This document shows positions 23,258 to 35,440 of a stretch of DNA of 64,000 nucleotides, piece by piece. Below the pieces are notes generated by a model that was given only the letters and a program-made list of their open reading frames with translations, ran no database searches and was not told the DNA's origin. A program made the translations under genes and the position numbers. Each line of letters begins with the position of its first letter. Positions within the stretch are counted from its first letter, which is position 1. This stretch comes from Talinum fruticosum (taxonomy: Eukaryota; Streptophyta; Magnoliopsida; Caryophyllales; Talinaceae). The DNA lies in contig JAITYX010000066.1 in NCBI GenBank assembly GCA_021018815.1, positions 3,012,001 to 3,076,000 of the forward strand. The letters are read 5' to 3'.

Positions 23258-24471
23258 CGTAACACCACGACCCTAATCTAATATGTTAATAAAAAAAACT
23301 AATTAAGAATTTTATCAATGAGCTTGTGCATTTCAATTCAAATTTACATTTCATATATATATATGTTACGTACATGTACAAATCATTATGTTATGCGTTT
23401 GCAAGACTTAGATGATGTTAACGATGCATGGCCCTAATTTAAAAATTATATTCCACGATAATCCGAGAAATTTAAATAAGAAAAACATTGTTGAAATTAT
23501 TACGAGTTAATTTATATATATATATATATATTATCCAAAACGGAAAAATTCACAAAGCCGATTTTTGCAAACTTGTGGTTAATAAATTGAGGAATTGGAC
23601 TAGGGAGAAAAGTTGGAAGCCCAAAATGGGAAAATAAAAGAGGAATTTTGAGCTGAATTTTTCAGCAAAGGGGGAGAGAGAAAATTGAAGAGGGGCCTAT
23701 TTAACTCAATTCAAATCTCCAAAACCCACACCCTTCATTTCTTCCTCTTCCCTAAAAACACCACCATACTCAACCCATCTGTCTGTCACCCTTGCTCCCG
23801 CCGGCGACCACCACCGTCCGCCCTCCGGTCTTCGCCGGAGACCACCGCCGCTTGCCCCTCCGGTCGCCGAAGCGGTAGCCGGTGCTGCACAAGTGGGCGC
23901 CACTCGCTGCTAGCTTTGGACAGCAGCCGCTCGCTGCACACCGCCGGCCACTAGATAGCCGCCTGCCTCTGCTCGCCCCGTCGCTGGAGAAAGACTTACA
24001 GCCTCCACCACTAACCACCCCAAAGAACTCTTCTCCTCCTTGTGGTTCTTGGGTATAATCTACAAAACCTCAAATCCTCCATTAATTTATCCCCAATTTT
24101 GAAGATAATTACTTAAATGTTGCATGCAAGGAATTATTCAGTAAACATCAGATTTTAGAAGGTTAATGTGTAGTTGTGTTGGTGAAAAGAAAAGTGGTAT
24201 TGAAATTATTATGGTTAAACGTTTATGGAAGTGGAAATTAGATTTATGAAGGTTATTTGAATTTCAAAAGAAAATTTTGTGTGCTTATGGATACTAGGAT
24301 TATTGGATGAATGATTATGGATTGTGCAATTTGGGGAAGAAATATGATCAATGATGGTAATTAGAAACTTGATGAAAATTTAAAAGTTGAGGAATGGACA
24401 TGCATGTCAAGTTTGAGTAATTTTGGTATGAAATAATGTTTTGAGGAATTTATGGACCACAAATAAGAAAT

Positions 24472-24720
24472 TTGAAGATTATTGGTAGTAAATTATATAA
24501 TTTAAGTAATTTGAGCACTTTAATTGATTTAAGTAATTTAAATGATTTTAGTAATTTAAAGAAAATAAGTTATTTTAGTGATTTAAGGAAAATAAATGAA
24601 TTGAGTGATTCGCTAAAATTAGGTGAATCTAGTGACTTAAGGGATTTGAGTAATTCAAGTTATTGGTAAGATTTAAGCAACTTTGGTGACATAAGTAAGC
24701 TAAGTGGGCAAAGTGCATAA
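24472..24720 (+). repeat. Low-complexity AGTAATTTAA-type repeat
   Basis: Short degenerate units built from AGTAATTTAA, AGTGATTTAAGG and similar recur in register, which creates an open frame of Leu, Ser and Asn at 24472-24669. I regard the frame as a product of the repeat, not as a gene. Confidence 0.6.
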
Positions 24721-24920
24721 AATAAAAGAGATGGATTAAAGTATTTGGAGTCAACTTAAGGAGAAGGGTAATTGAATTTTGGGAAGGAATACTGATAAAG
24801 GAGATCGATTCTAGTTGAGGACGTAGTTCTTAAATAATTTATAATTAATTGAAATTAACACTTCATGACATTTTCAAGCTAAGAAATGTCTTACCTAAAT
24901 GAAATTCAGCTTAATCACAA

Positions 24921-24947
24921 GTAATAGTAGTAGTAGTAGTAGTAGTA

Positions 24948-25033
<86 letters not shown>
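24921..25033 (+). repeat. Compound TAG/TAA microsatellite
   Basis: About nine TAG units switch abruptly to about 28 TAA units. The Ile/Thr-rich open frame on the other strand is caused by this repeat. Confidence 0.95.
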
Positions 25034-25953
25034 CAAATTACGTGAAGTATTGACCTTAATAATGAAATATTTTACTTTAATATGATTGTTAAGGCCATCG
25101 ACGTCGGTCATCCGAATCATCATTTTAACATGAATCAAAGGAAAGGAAATACCAAGTGTTAAGGTACGTTTATTGCTTGTACCTTAGGAAACCCATATGT
25201 TTATGCATAATAATATCAAATGGTTTTCTTAATGAAATGAACCATTTCAAATATTATTTGTCACCTAATTATGTGGCCCGCCCATATCAATCATACTAAC
25301 GTGATCGGACTTGTGATCACACTCGTATATATATTTGGCCATTATCAACCGGACTTTGCCGATCGGTCTAGTTATGCGCATATTTAGGGAAACCGATGAT
25401 CGTAAGGAGCTACGCAGATAATAATGAATAATTGTTTTACTATATTCTCCATGTCCGATTTATAAATGAATTGAAATGCATTTGCTCAAATCAATATATC
25501 TTCACATAAATTATTTACGAGTACATGGATAGACGTGCTTGACCTCCAGGCTCATTATTTCAAAATGGTTTTCTCGGTTTTGTTTTAGTTTAGGCTAATG
25601 CGAGAGGAAAACAGACGAGCTCATTTCGAGTCATCAAGACTTAGAGGCTCACGAGTGATAGCCAAGAACGTGATGTGTGGGAGTCGTGTATACTTTGGTT
25701 AATAAGTTATAGTCATGATAGAGCTCGATTACTTGTTGCTCGTTATGTTGTTTTAAGTTGGGTGTCCTATGTATTATGAACCTCAACCTAATAAGTTATG
25801 TTTGTATTTTAATTCGGTAGTTGCCTTGCTCTTTGTTAAAGAGCGGCGGTAACGCCTCTAATTCTCTTTTTCGCTGCACTAATTACTAGTTAGTCGGTCA
25901 TTATGACTAAATGGGTGATTATGGGTTTTGGGGGCGTTACACCTTTTGAGAAA

Positions 25954-25971
25954 GGCTAGGCTCGATACCAA
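25954..25971 (-). other. Primer binding site of element B
   Basis: On the minus strand this reads TTGGTATCGAGCCTAGCC next to the inner LTR end. It is separated from gag only by the chromovirus-like solo LTR. Confidence 0.75.
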
Positions 25972-25972
25972 C

Positions 25973-27280
25973 CGAAGGTTCAACTTGAGAGTCTAATCAC
26001 CCTATAGGCGAGGCGTGAATAGGGTGATAATAGAAATTTGCGAATTAATGTTCTTAAAGCCGAGATGAGACTCGGAAATAGGAGCCGAGTCTAGAGTGAC
26101 TCAAAAGTAAAGAAGTAAACAAAACAAGCGTTTTACATGGAAACTCTCTTGGTGTAGAAAACCACGAACCGTGCTAATCCAATCACAAAATCAAAACTCC
26201 ACTATTAGAATCCACAAATACAAAGTAACTCACTACCTAAATTGCTCCCTTAGACAATTCTAATACAAGTTTTCCCATGCACTGAAGTTACCTTATTTAC
26301 CTTAGTACTTCCAAACTGAGGTATCTTTTACGGTTTGAGATAACCGACTTGAGGTAACCTGTACAACTCGGTTAAGGAATAACAAAGAAAAAGTGTTTGA
26401 AGTAAGAAGGGATTACAAGAATTTTTCTTTACAAGATTTACAACTCATAAAGTTATGAGTGTATGAGTAAGAGTTGTAAGCTAGAAGAGAAAATGAAAAT
26501 GTTTTGTTCTTAGTTCAAGCAATCTTGTAAGTCTTGAATTAAGGCTTCAATTTATAGGCTGCATAAAATAGAGTCGTTGTGTCTTCGGTTGGAAGCACTT
26601 GGGTCAACTAACCGTTGCAACGAAGTTGTTGATTTAGTTGTTGAGATTAGGTCCTAGCTCCTAAAAGCAATTCTACCAACTTGTTGTATCTGAAAAATAG
26701 GGTAGAAATAGTCGTTAGACTTAGTAAAGAAAAGTTACCTAAAACGAGTAACAAATAGGCTTACGGCCTAGTCCGAGTTTGCCCGTGAAATCCGAGCTTT
26801 TACTGTCCGCAATCATTGAAATGGTAAAGAAGCCATTGTTTTTGCTTTAAGCTGTGACTATTCAAATTTAGGAATCCTGCAAAAATAAATTACAAATGGT
26901 ACTCAAAGTACAAAAATATTTTGGTCCTAGATTGGATAAGGATTAGTCTAAATGAAACAATTAATGACTAAAGTTCCTTAATCTATTGAAATGGAATTAT
27001 TCAAGTCCAATATTCAATATGGTCAAATTTCATCTATGTCTTAACTCAAAGAATAATCTTTGTAGAAATATTTTTAGGAGTTAATTAGACATATTTCAGT
27101 ATTTCCCAAAGAAATCAAATTCAACTTAATGCATCTAGCCAAAATAGAATTAATACAAGTAATTTTGATTTAAAAAGATGAGTTATAATTGTGAAAATAT
27201 TTAGGCTAACTTTTTGTTTGAGCCATACTGAGTTGGTCGAGTTATCCATAACTAAGTGGCTCGGAGAAGATCGGTTTTAG
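25973..27280 (-). repeat. 5' LTR of element B, truncated
   Basis: The inner end is next to the primer site (CCGAAGGTTC on +). The LTR shares the family landmarks, including the TACAAAAATATTTTGGTCC block near 26910-26935. It stops near 27280 without the TGAAGACTC terminus, so a few hundred bases are missing. Confidence 0.75.
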
Positions 27281-27708
27281 TGACATTCTTTCTTATGCTT
27301 ATTGCACTCGATTATCGCATTTGATAGGGATGGTTAAGAAACTCAGTCCAAAATCTTTTAATGTTTCTTTATCCACAATAGTTGAGCACAACACGTTGCT
27401 ACTGTTATGTACTCAGCCTTAGTTGTTGATAAGGTGACTGAATTCTTCTTCTTAGAGTGCCAAGAGATCAAGGAGTGTCCAAGGAATTGACATGCTCATG
27501 TACTCTTCCTATCAACTTTGTATCCATCATAGTCGGCATCCGAGTAGCCACCGAGGGTTAGACCGACCAGAAACCAAGTGACTAAGGGCCTACAAAATAT
27601 TTAAATATTCTCTTCACCACAGTGAGATAAGATTCCTTTGGGTTAGCTTAAAATCTTGCACAAAGGAATATATTAAACTTGATATCCGGCCCACTGAAAT
27701 TTAAGTAA
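27281..27708 (-). pseudogene. Element C RNase H part
   Basis: Minus-strand pieces match the Copia RNase H domain that removes the RNA template: a TEAEY-like region near 27400, a SDADYAG-like segment near 27530, and an IPIKCDN segment near 27330. Stops are present. The sequence is cut by E1 on the right and by the junction with B on the left. Confidence 0.75.
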
Positions 27709-28581
27709 CACCACTACAAGAACCACCTTTAACTACGATTACGAAAACCTTTTACTGCGGTTATCTAATGTCGTGTATTTGGCCATAATTGTTTATGGGA
27801 ATCTTTACTACATTTCAAAACAATAGTAAAAGAAAACCTATTACTAGGGTTCATTTGTTGCTTGAGAAAGAACCGTAATAATAGGTACATCTATTACTAC
27901 GTTTGTTTCTTCGAAATGTAGTAGTAACTACAATCATTTAAAAAATTGAATTATTCGGGGAAAGAGACGTTTCGAGAACAGGCTCAAATTCCCAATTGAA
28001 GGGAACACCTATCAAAAAGTTGAAAACTTTTCAACTTATATATAACTTTCAAGAGTCCAATAGCATAACACAATCAGCAAGTAAACAAACGAGATAATTG
28101 CTCAAACAAAAGAAATAGGGATTTGAACAAATTGAAAAAAGAGTGAAGAAAAACGAATGAAAAAGAATAAGTCGGATTTAAAAATTAAATTTCAATGAGA
28201 AGAATGAGAGTTTAGCCATATCGATAACGATAAGCCGATAAGAAGGAATACGTGGAGGATGTGCCATGTATGAATATGGAAGATCCGGATCGAAAACATT
28301 ATCATCATCATCATATCACATTCTCACTTGAAAAAATATACGAGTCTTTTCTCATATTTACATGGTTTCACAATAATTACACATTGTAATTAAATTAAAA
28401 ATGTTTCTCACAATATCACAACCAATCTATACACCACAGTCCACCACCATCAATTAGAAACAAAATAAACAAATATACTCAAAATAACATCTATTAAAAG
28501 TTTAAAATTAAAAAAATGAAAGAAATAGAATCCTAAGTACTTAGGCAGAGAGAGATATTGAGAAAATCTACAAATCTCGAT

Positions 28582-28810
28582 CTAGAACGTGAATATGGAA
28601 GCAAGAACCAAGGCAGCGGCGGATCCAGCAATAGCCACCCTGCTCATGGCGGGGGCGACGTTAGGAGTGGAGATTGAGGCGCTGTCTCCCTCATCCACAT
28701 CTTCAACCGGCACCATCGGCCGACCCAACGTCCACTAGTGTGAAACCCACAAGGTCAAGACCATCCGCACGAACGTTGTTGGAACCCTTACCCTTACTGA
28801 GATTTGCCAT
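28582..28810 (-). pseudogene. Possible captured gene fragment in E1
   Basis: From an ATG at 28810 the minus strand encodes MANLSKGKGSNN and about 25 further residues. After a change of frame near 28705 it encodes PVEDVDEGDSASIS, then a Ser/Ala-rich hydrophobic tail (AIAGSAAALVLASIFTF), with stop TAG at 28582-28584. Its GC content and codon use differ from the AT-rich surroundings. The hydrophobic C-terminus resembles a membrane or GPI-type tail. A CT-rich leader (GA-rich on +, 28838-28905) precedes it. It could also be the transposon's own small ORF. I do not recognise a family. Confidence 0.35.
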
Positions 28811-28837
28811 GAAAAGGGGCTCACTTGTCGTCAAGAG

Positions 28838-28905
28838 AGAGAGAGAGGAAAAGGAGGAAGAGGAGGAGAAGGAGGAGGAGAGAGAGGAGAGAGAGGAGAG
28901 GAATT
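28838..28905 (+). repeat. GA-rich purine tract in E1
   Basis: GAGAGAGAGGAAAAGGAGG-type purine sequence lies just before the minus-strand ATG. Similar GA-rich stretches occur in E4 (13310-13580) and E3 (51290-51430). Confidence 0.8.
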
Positions 28906-29266
28906 GGCAACGGATCTGATGTTAGAGAGAGAAATTTAGGATTTTAAAGTTAACAAATCTAAAGTACCCCTAAAAATGTGATAGATTTTTTACTACGGTT
29001 TAAGGGGAGCATCGAGTAGTAATATATAATACCTATTACTACGGTTCTTTCACTGAATAATAATAATATAGAACACCTATTACTACGGTTCTTCTAGTGA
29101 ATTGTAGTAAAAAGTCAATGACCCGACCTATTACTATGGTTCAATTAAAAAGCTGTAGTAATAGGTTAATTTTATTTAGAAAAATGTCACCTCCTCATTT
29201 TTCATTGCGATTTTTCTTTTAACCGTCGTAAATTGCCCGTAATAAAAAGTCATATCTGTAGTAGTG

Positions 29267-30190
29267 TAAAGTAGAGATCCAATCATATCTTTGTAGATTT
29301 TCTAATCTACTGACTTACTCATCTCATCATAGTCTAGTTTTGTGTCGTTGGCCACTAGTATAGTCTGTAAGTTTCACATCTTGAAGATTGTACTTTTTAA
29401 GTTACTCCTTCACATACTTGGTCAGATGAACATAAATTCCATCATTGTCTTGTTTAATTTATAATTCAATGAAGAAATTTAGTTCTTCTATCATGTTAAT
29501 TTGAAATTCCTACCTCATTAACTCAAAAGATAATTGGCAGAGAGTTTCATTAATATCACGAGAAAATAATATCATCAACATTTGAATGATAATGAAATCT
29601 TTCCCCTTGGTTTTTGTAAATAAGGTTTTGTCAATCAAACCTCTTTTACATCCATTTTCAACCAAGAAACTACTCATTCTTTCATACAATGCTCTAGAAG
29701 CTTATTTCAAACCATAAACTACTTTTTGTAACATGAAAACGTGGTTCAAAAATTAATGATTTTCAAATCCAGGGGGTTGCTTAACATAAACTTCTTCTTA
29801 TTTAAAACCATTTAAGAAAGCACGTTTCACCTCCATTTGATAAAGTTTGATGTTCATGCTTGATGTAAATGTAAGTATGATTCTTGTGGCTTCAATCTCA
29901 ACAACAGGTAAAAAGGTTTCCCCACAATCAATTCCCTCTTCTTAATTGTACCCTTGGGTAACTAATCTAGCCTTATTTCTAACCACCAAACCCTCCTCAT
30001 CGAGTTTTTTATTGAAAATCCATTTGGTTCCTGTAACTCAATGGTTAGTTGGTCGAGTTAGTCAAAGTCCAAACTTGGTTTTTCTCAAACTAAGAGAGTT
30101 CTTCTTACATGGCCTTTACCCACTCGAGGCTCAAGTAAGGATTCTATTACATTCTTAGGTTCAATCATGGAAATGAGCGCAAAAAATGCA
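29267..30190 (-). pseudogene. Element C reverse transcriptase (decayed)
   Basis: The minus strand encodes the Copia RT from its N-terminal part near 30170 (EWVKAM-like) through a region near 29820 to the catalytic box at about 29575, which reads NVDD where YVDD is normal, and on to the MIGSLLY segment at the E1 border. In an active element it copies RNA to DNA in the particle. Stops and frame changes are frequent. Confidence 0.75.
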
Positions 30191-31787
30191 CAAAAATTTT
30201 GTAAAGAATAATGACTTTGCACACCTAAGTTGATATACGAGATAATGTTCTTAGGAGGATGACGAGAATTGTACCTGAAGGCTCTACCGACCTTTGATTT
30301 ACCAAATTGGTGTCTTGAATATATGCTTCCTCGGTTGGTTGTAACTTAGTTTCATCTTGAGCTTGTGAAGTTTGAGCTGAGTCTTGAGCTGGAAATGAGC
30401 GCAACTTAGTTAATGGCTTAGTTATTTTGTTTTCGGTCATTCTAGGCTCAACTTCAATTAAATCATCATCATCTTTACTTAACTTAAGATCTAAGAAGAT
30501 TGACTCACTAATCCTGCCATAATCAACTTCATCAAAAACAATGTGGATAATTTTTTCCACTCTGTTAGTTTACTTATTAAATACACGATAAGCTTTGCTA
30601 TGAGTTGAATAACCAAGAAAAATAACTTCATCTTATCTAGCATCAAATTTAGCATTGTTGTGTACAAAACACTTACACACAAAAGGCTTGAAGTAGGAAA
30701 TGTTGGGTTTCTTCCTTTTTAGAGCTCATAGGGTGTTCTCTTGAGGATTGGACATATGAGACACTTATTTAACGTGTAGTTGGCGGTGTTGACTTTCTCA
30801 ACCCGGAAGTACTAGGGTAGATAATTGTCAATCAATAATCGTTCTACCAATTTTGTTTAAGAGTTCTGTTATTTCTTTCAACAACTCTGTCTTGTTAAGG
30901 TATGTTTGGTGCAAGAAGTTATGAAAGATCTCAGATTTCATAGTAGTCGAATTTTCTTCCATGGTCAATTCGACCCTTGTGATCCGAGTTCCAGATTCTA
31001 CTTGAATTTGTTTACAAACTTTGGATAACTCCTTGAATGCTTCCTTCTTGTTCTTAAGAAACCACATTTAGTTAAATTTTGAATAATCATCAACAATAAC
31101 AAGCACATAAGATTTACCTCCTAAATTTTTCTTTGGAATTTCCCCACACAAATCCATGTGAATTAATTCTAGAATTTTTGAGGTGGAAACAGTTTTAAGT
31201 GGTTTAAAAGATAATTTAACTTGTTTCCCTTTAGGAAATGCATCAGAAATTTTATCTTTATTAAATGCACATTTAGGGAATCCTCCGACTAACCCTTGTG
31301 ATGAAAGTTTCTTAATTGTATGCATTCTAATATGACCTAATCTATAATGCCATGTCCATTAATCATCACTAACTACTACTTTAAGATATGATAAATTCTA
31401 AGTAGAATTACTTAAAGAGATAGTATAGGTGTCACATGACCTCGGACCAGAGAGTATGGTTTCATTGGTTATAGCTTCTAAGATGAAACAATTGGTGCTG
31501 TGTGAACCTTACCTCTTGACCTTTGTCGCGAGTTGAGATATGCTCAAAAGATTGTACTTGAGACCTTCAACAAGATAAATAGGATTAATTGAGTTGTTTC
31601 CATACATAACTCTTCTAATTCCAACAATCCTACCCTTATTGTTATCTCCAAACATGATTTTTCCACCATCCATCTTCTCTAATTCATAAAAGAGTCTTGA
31701 ATTCCTCGTCATGTGTCTTGAACATCTACTATCTAGGTACCAGTGGTCTTTCTTCTTTTTGTGACATTCCTGCAAAACAAAACACAC
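30191..31787 (-). pseudogene. Element C integrase and protease (decayed)
   Basis: In gene order: protease at 31509-31787, with YLDSRCSRHMT where DSG is usual, so the Gly is lost; GAG-pre-integrase near 31250-31420; integrase with an intact first catalytic box VIVDDYS near 31085; the second Asp box (IDHGRKFDYYEI) readable only in another frame near 30985; and a C-terminal linker with acidic repeats near 30225-30560. The best open stretches are 31068-31325 and 31509-31787. Confidence 0.8.
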
Positions 31788-32821
31788 TAACCTTTCTCAC
31801 TTCCTCTAACGAACCCAGTAACTATCATTAATGAGGTCGAGTTTTGGAGGAAGGGCACTCTTGGGAACCCTAATTTGAATGATTTTAGGTTCGGTCTGAT
31901 TCCGACCCTTCTTCTTTGGATACTAAGTCTCAATTTTGGACCCTTCTTCTTTGGATATTGAGTCTCAGCTTTTTTAAAAACTTTTCTTTTGTAATGAGTG
32001 CTGGGAAGCTTTTTACGGTAAATCATTTTTCAAAAGACTCTTATAGGAGTTATCCTCATATTCAAATTTGAAACCTAGACCCTCCTTTCTGAAGAAAACA
32101 CACTGAGAACCCAAAATTAAGTCAAGTATTTTCTAACCTTAACTAAGTTTTAAAACAAGGTTACGAGACTCTTCAAGCTTTTTCTTTAAAAGCTCATTTT
32201 TAGTCTTTAGGCTCTCGAGGCTCGGTCTTATTGTCTTATGAGTTGGTCTCAAGTATCTTTATGCTTGAGTCTTAGTTTTTCTAAATTAGTTTTCAAAACT
32301 TTGTTCTCAATTTCAAGAGACTCAAATTTTTCTTTAAACAAAGAAGAATCGGAATTCAAATTTCCGTATAAAGTAAAGATATACTTAGCTAAATCTTGCT
32401 TTGACAACTTAAGGAAATAGTCAATTACCTCTTAAGGATCTATTTCCTCATAATTAGGCAATTCTTATTCTTACTCAGTCTCTTCTTCTAATTTAGTCAT
32501 GGTTATCGGACATTTGGATTCATCCTCGGTGTCATCATTATCGTCTAATTTGTCTTCACTCCATGTAGCCACCATGGCTTTCTTCATTTTGTTTTTGGGC
32601 AATGTTTGACAATATGCTCTTCGCTACCACACTCAAAGCAACCACAATTTATAGTGAAAGAGGAATTTAAAGAAGAAGAGGATTTACCTTTCTTTTTTTT
32701 TTTCTAAAGACCTCATTTCTCGGCTTCTTTTGTTGCATCATTTTCTTGAAACCTCTAGCTAGAAGTACCATGGGATCCAACTTCCTCTAAAGCTTTTGAA
32801 GCAATGTTCTTTCTCATATTG
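31788..32821 (-). pseudogene. Element C gag, C-terminal part
   Basis: A Lys-rich C-terminal tail at 31787-32026 is followed (toward the gene's 5' side) by a Leu/Glu coiled region near 32240-32420, an acidic WSEDESD-like segment near 32540, and a complete CCHC zinc knuckle at about 32600-32655 (CFECGSEEHIVKHC), with all four ligands kept. The N-terminal part lies beyond the inserted element D. Confidence 0.75.
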
Positions 32822-34237
32822 TGAAGAATTAGGTATAACTATCTATCTCTCTATGGTTTTGATTTCAAGTCATTCTAAGTATTTAAAAAGCTCAATCTTA
32901 AGTTTTCAATACTTGTTTGACCCACTCAAAAACCATCTCTTGAGTAGAACACACTTAACTGGTTTTGTGGCCCACTCGGACACAACTCGGAAAGTTGGTA
33001 TGAGTAAATAATTTCACAAATAATTTACATTCCGATCATCGACTTATTGTTCTAACTGAAAATGAATTACTACATTAATTCTTTTTTCTAAGTTAGTTTA
33101 TTGTAAGAAATTATTTACCTAATAAAGTCTATGCATTTTGTTTATTCAATCTTAATAACTTGATCATTTAAAGGATTGCCTAAAGTTGGAATTTGAACTT
33201 ATTGAATAGTAGACTTAGAAAATTTCATTCTTTCAGGCTAAGGATAATTCAGCACTTAATTATTATGAATTAATTATTATCTTTGCCTAATCTTGGACCA
33301 AAGTATTTTTATACTTTGAGTACCACTTTGATTTGCTTTTGCAGGTTAATTAAAGTATTTTAATCCTATTTTGAATAGTCAAAGGAACCGGCTTCTAACC
33401 GTTAAACACCAGCAAGAGAAAAACACATTTCTAAACAAGGCTCAAACACTATGTCGGGGTTGTTTGTTACAAAATTCGATAAACTTCAACTTTGTGTCTA
33501 ACGGTTGTTTCCACCCTAGAATTCAGTCACCACTAGTGGGATAGAATATTTTTGAGCCAAGGACCAAAGCAAAACGTTCATTTTGCAACGGCTCCTTTTA
33601 CGAGTGACCGACTAACCATTATAACGGCTAGTGAAGCTCTCAAGTCCATATTCAATCTTAATGGCTACTTTGCCCTGCTGAGTATAAATAGAAGACTTAA
33701 AGATTTCTAGAACTGAACATATTCTACTCTCACTAAATCTTCTAGTTTTTACAACTCTACTTCTTAAATTCCTACTTTACGAGTTGTAAAGAGAAAAATT
33801 CTATAATCATTCTTACATTTTCATTTCTCTGTAAAGTCTCTTAATTGAGTTGTAACGGATAACTCATCTTAGTTGTTCCCTAGCTGTAAAGGTTACCTAA
33901 GTTAGGAAGTACTAGATCGGATAAAGGAATTTCTAAGTCTAGGAAAAACTTGTATTGAATTGTATAAGCGAGCAATTTTGTAAGGGTCAATCCTTGTATT
34001 TTGTAGATTCAAAAAGTGGATTTGACTTAGTGCTTGGATTAGCGTTGCCCATGGTTTTACGCCCCAGGAGGGGTTCCACGTAATCTCCGTGTTTTGTACT
34101 TTCGAGTCCAATCTAAACTTAGAATTGTTTTCTAAGTCTTGACTCTATTAAAAATTGAGTTAATTCGCAAAAATCTTTTATTAACCTATTCACCCCGCCC
34201 TTTAGGGTGACACAACCTCTCCAAGAGCAAACCTTCA
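32822..34237 (+). repeat. 5' LTR of element D
   Basis: It starts TGAAGAATTAGGTATAAC and ends GCAAACCTTCA beside the primer site. It carries the family landmark TAATCTTGGACCAAAGTATT near 33290 and the AGGGTGACAC end block. Direct comparison with 39549-40970 defined the start. Confidence 0.85.
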
Positions 34238-34238
34238 A

Positions 34239-34256
34239 TTGGTATCAAAGCCTAGC
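34239..34256 (+). other. Primer binding site of element D
   Basis: TTGGTATCAAAGCCTAGC begins one base after the LTR end. It is the plus-strand reference for the other primer sites of this family, which read TTGGTATCGAGCC or TTGGTATCAGATCC. Confidence 0.85.
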
Positions 34257-34289
34257 CTTCTCAAAGGATCTAACAAATCCAAGGTCTAA

Positions 34290-35440
34290 AGATCGGATGG
34301 CTTAGAACAATTGAGAGTTAGATGAAGGAAGATCATTCACCGGACCACCCAAGTTTAAGGGTTCAAACTTTGCACACTTGGAAGAAGATGATGGAGTGCT
34401 TCATCCAGGACTACGATGAGGAGATTTGGAACATCATATGTAAGGGCAACTACACTCCCACGAAGATGGAAGGAACAACACCTATACCCAAGGTGAAGTC
34501 TAAGTTCACCACTGAAGAGAATGAGAAGTACAGGAAGAACTTCGATGCCATGAACAGATCGATGTGTGCAATCAATTCGGAAGAATACAACGAGTGTCTG
34601 CATGTGGCATAGTGAAAGAAGTATGGGATACATTGGTCAACACTTATGAAGGAACCAGCAAACCAAGCAAAGATAAGTCAGTTTCTTCACAAGTATGAGA
34701 TGTTCAAAATGGAACCTGATGAGAACATCACTCGGATGTATATTCACTTCACTGAGATTGTCAACAATCTCAAGTCTCTTGGAAAGAAGATGACTCATGA
34801 AGAAGTTGTGAGAAAAATTCTAAGGAGTCTACCCAAGAGAAGATGGGGTCCCAAAGTGACAGCAATAGAGGAAGCTTAAGATCACTCTAATTTGAAGCTA
34901 GATGAGCTCATTGGCAAGCTCCTCACTCATGAGTTGTACCTAGAAGAAGAGGAAGCTAAGGTTAGCACCGAAAGAAACATTGCATTCAAGGCCTTAGAAG
35001 AAAGACGTTGAAGTCTAAGCTCGTATGGTTCTAAAGAAGATCCCATGGTACTTATAGCTCGAGGCTTTAAGAAGATGATGAAATACATAAAGTCGCAGAA
35101 AAAGCCAAAGTAGGAGTTCTACAAGAAAGACAAGAAAGGTAAATATTCATCCTCCTCAAATTTATCTTTAAAGAACTCGGCTGTTTTGAGTGTGGCAGCA
35201 AGGAGCACTTAGTCAAAGACTATCCAAAGAGAAAGAAGGACAAAGAGAAAAAAAGGTTATGGTGGCTACCTAGAGTGATAATGACTCAAAAGAAGATGAT
35301 GACTCGATGACTTCAAGTGTCTAATGGCACTATCGGACTCGGAAGCTGGATTTGAGTCGGACAATGATGGATCGAGATGCTTGAGGAAACAAATCCTCAA
35401 GAGGTAATCAACCACTTCCTTAAATTTTCTAAGGTTAATC
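34290..35440 (+). pseudogene. Element D gag (decayed)
   Basis: The reading frames 34322-34612 and 34646-34879 encode the UBN2-type gag (CFIQDYDEEIWNII, then FTEIVNNLKSLGKKMTHEE), and the helix LDELIGKLLTHEL lies near 34900-34935. A zinc knuckle at about 35182-35223 reads CFECGSKEHLVKDY, so the last Cys is Tyr. The frame is broken at 34612 by a stop. The protein would form the particle capsid. Confidence 0.8.

Larger units (their letters stand above)
23258..25941. mobile_element. Solo LTR, chromovirus (Tekay/Del)-like
   Basis: The block begins CGTAACACCACGACCC and ends GGGGGCGTTACA, the inverted TGTAAC...GTTACA ends typical of Tekay/Del-type gypsy LTRs, with the first T worn to C. The flanking 5-mers TCTTT (23253-23257) and CCTTT (25942-25946) match at 4 of 5, as expected of an old target duplication. 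Element B sequence is continuous across it. It includes a C-rich stretch near 23790-24010 typical of a transcribed leader, and a microsatellite. No internal gypsy genes are present, so it is a solo LTR. Confidence 0.7.
21044..27280 (-). mobile_element. Sirevirus-like Copia element B (partial)
   Basis: On the minus strand: a truncated 5' LTR (25973 to about 27280), primer site, gag, protease and the GAG-pre-integrase start, broken on the left by the insertion of A. A 2.7 kb chromovirus-like solo LTR lies between the primer site and gag. The rest of pol and the 3' LTR are not in the window. The right end is fused to RNase H sequence of element C near 27280. Confidence 0.75.
27709..29266. mobile_element. 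CACTA element E1, 1558 bp, TSD TAA
   Basis: The ends CACCACTACA and TGTAGTAGTG are inverted repeats matching at 9 of 10, and TAA flanks both sides (27706-27708 and 29267-29269), a 3-bp target duplication as in CACTA elements. Both ends carry repeated motifs around TTACTACGGTTC and GAACCGTAGTAATAGG. The surrounding RT codons continue exactly across the element. It has no transposase, so it is non-autonomous. A possible captured gene fragment lies at 28582-28810. Confidence 0.85.

Noticed and set aside
23685..24018. Open frames on both strands in a C-rich stretch
   Set aside because: Three overlapping frames with Arg/Ser/Gly-rich translations reflect base composition of the LTR leader.
24911..25138. 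Minus-strand open frame of Ile and Thr
   Set aside because: It is the translation of the TAA/TAG microsatellite.
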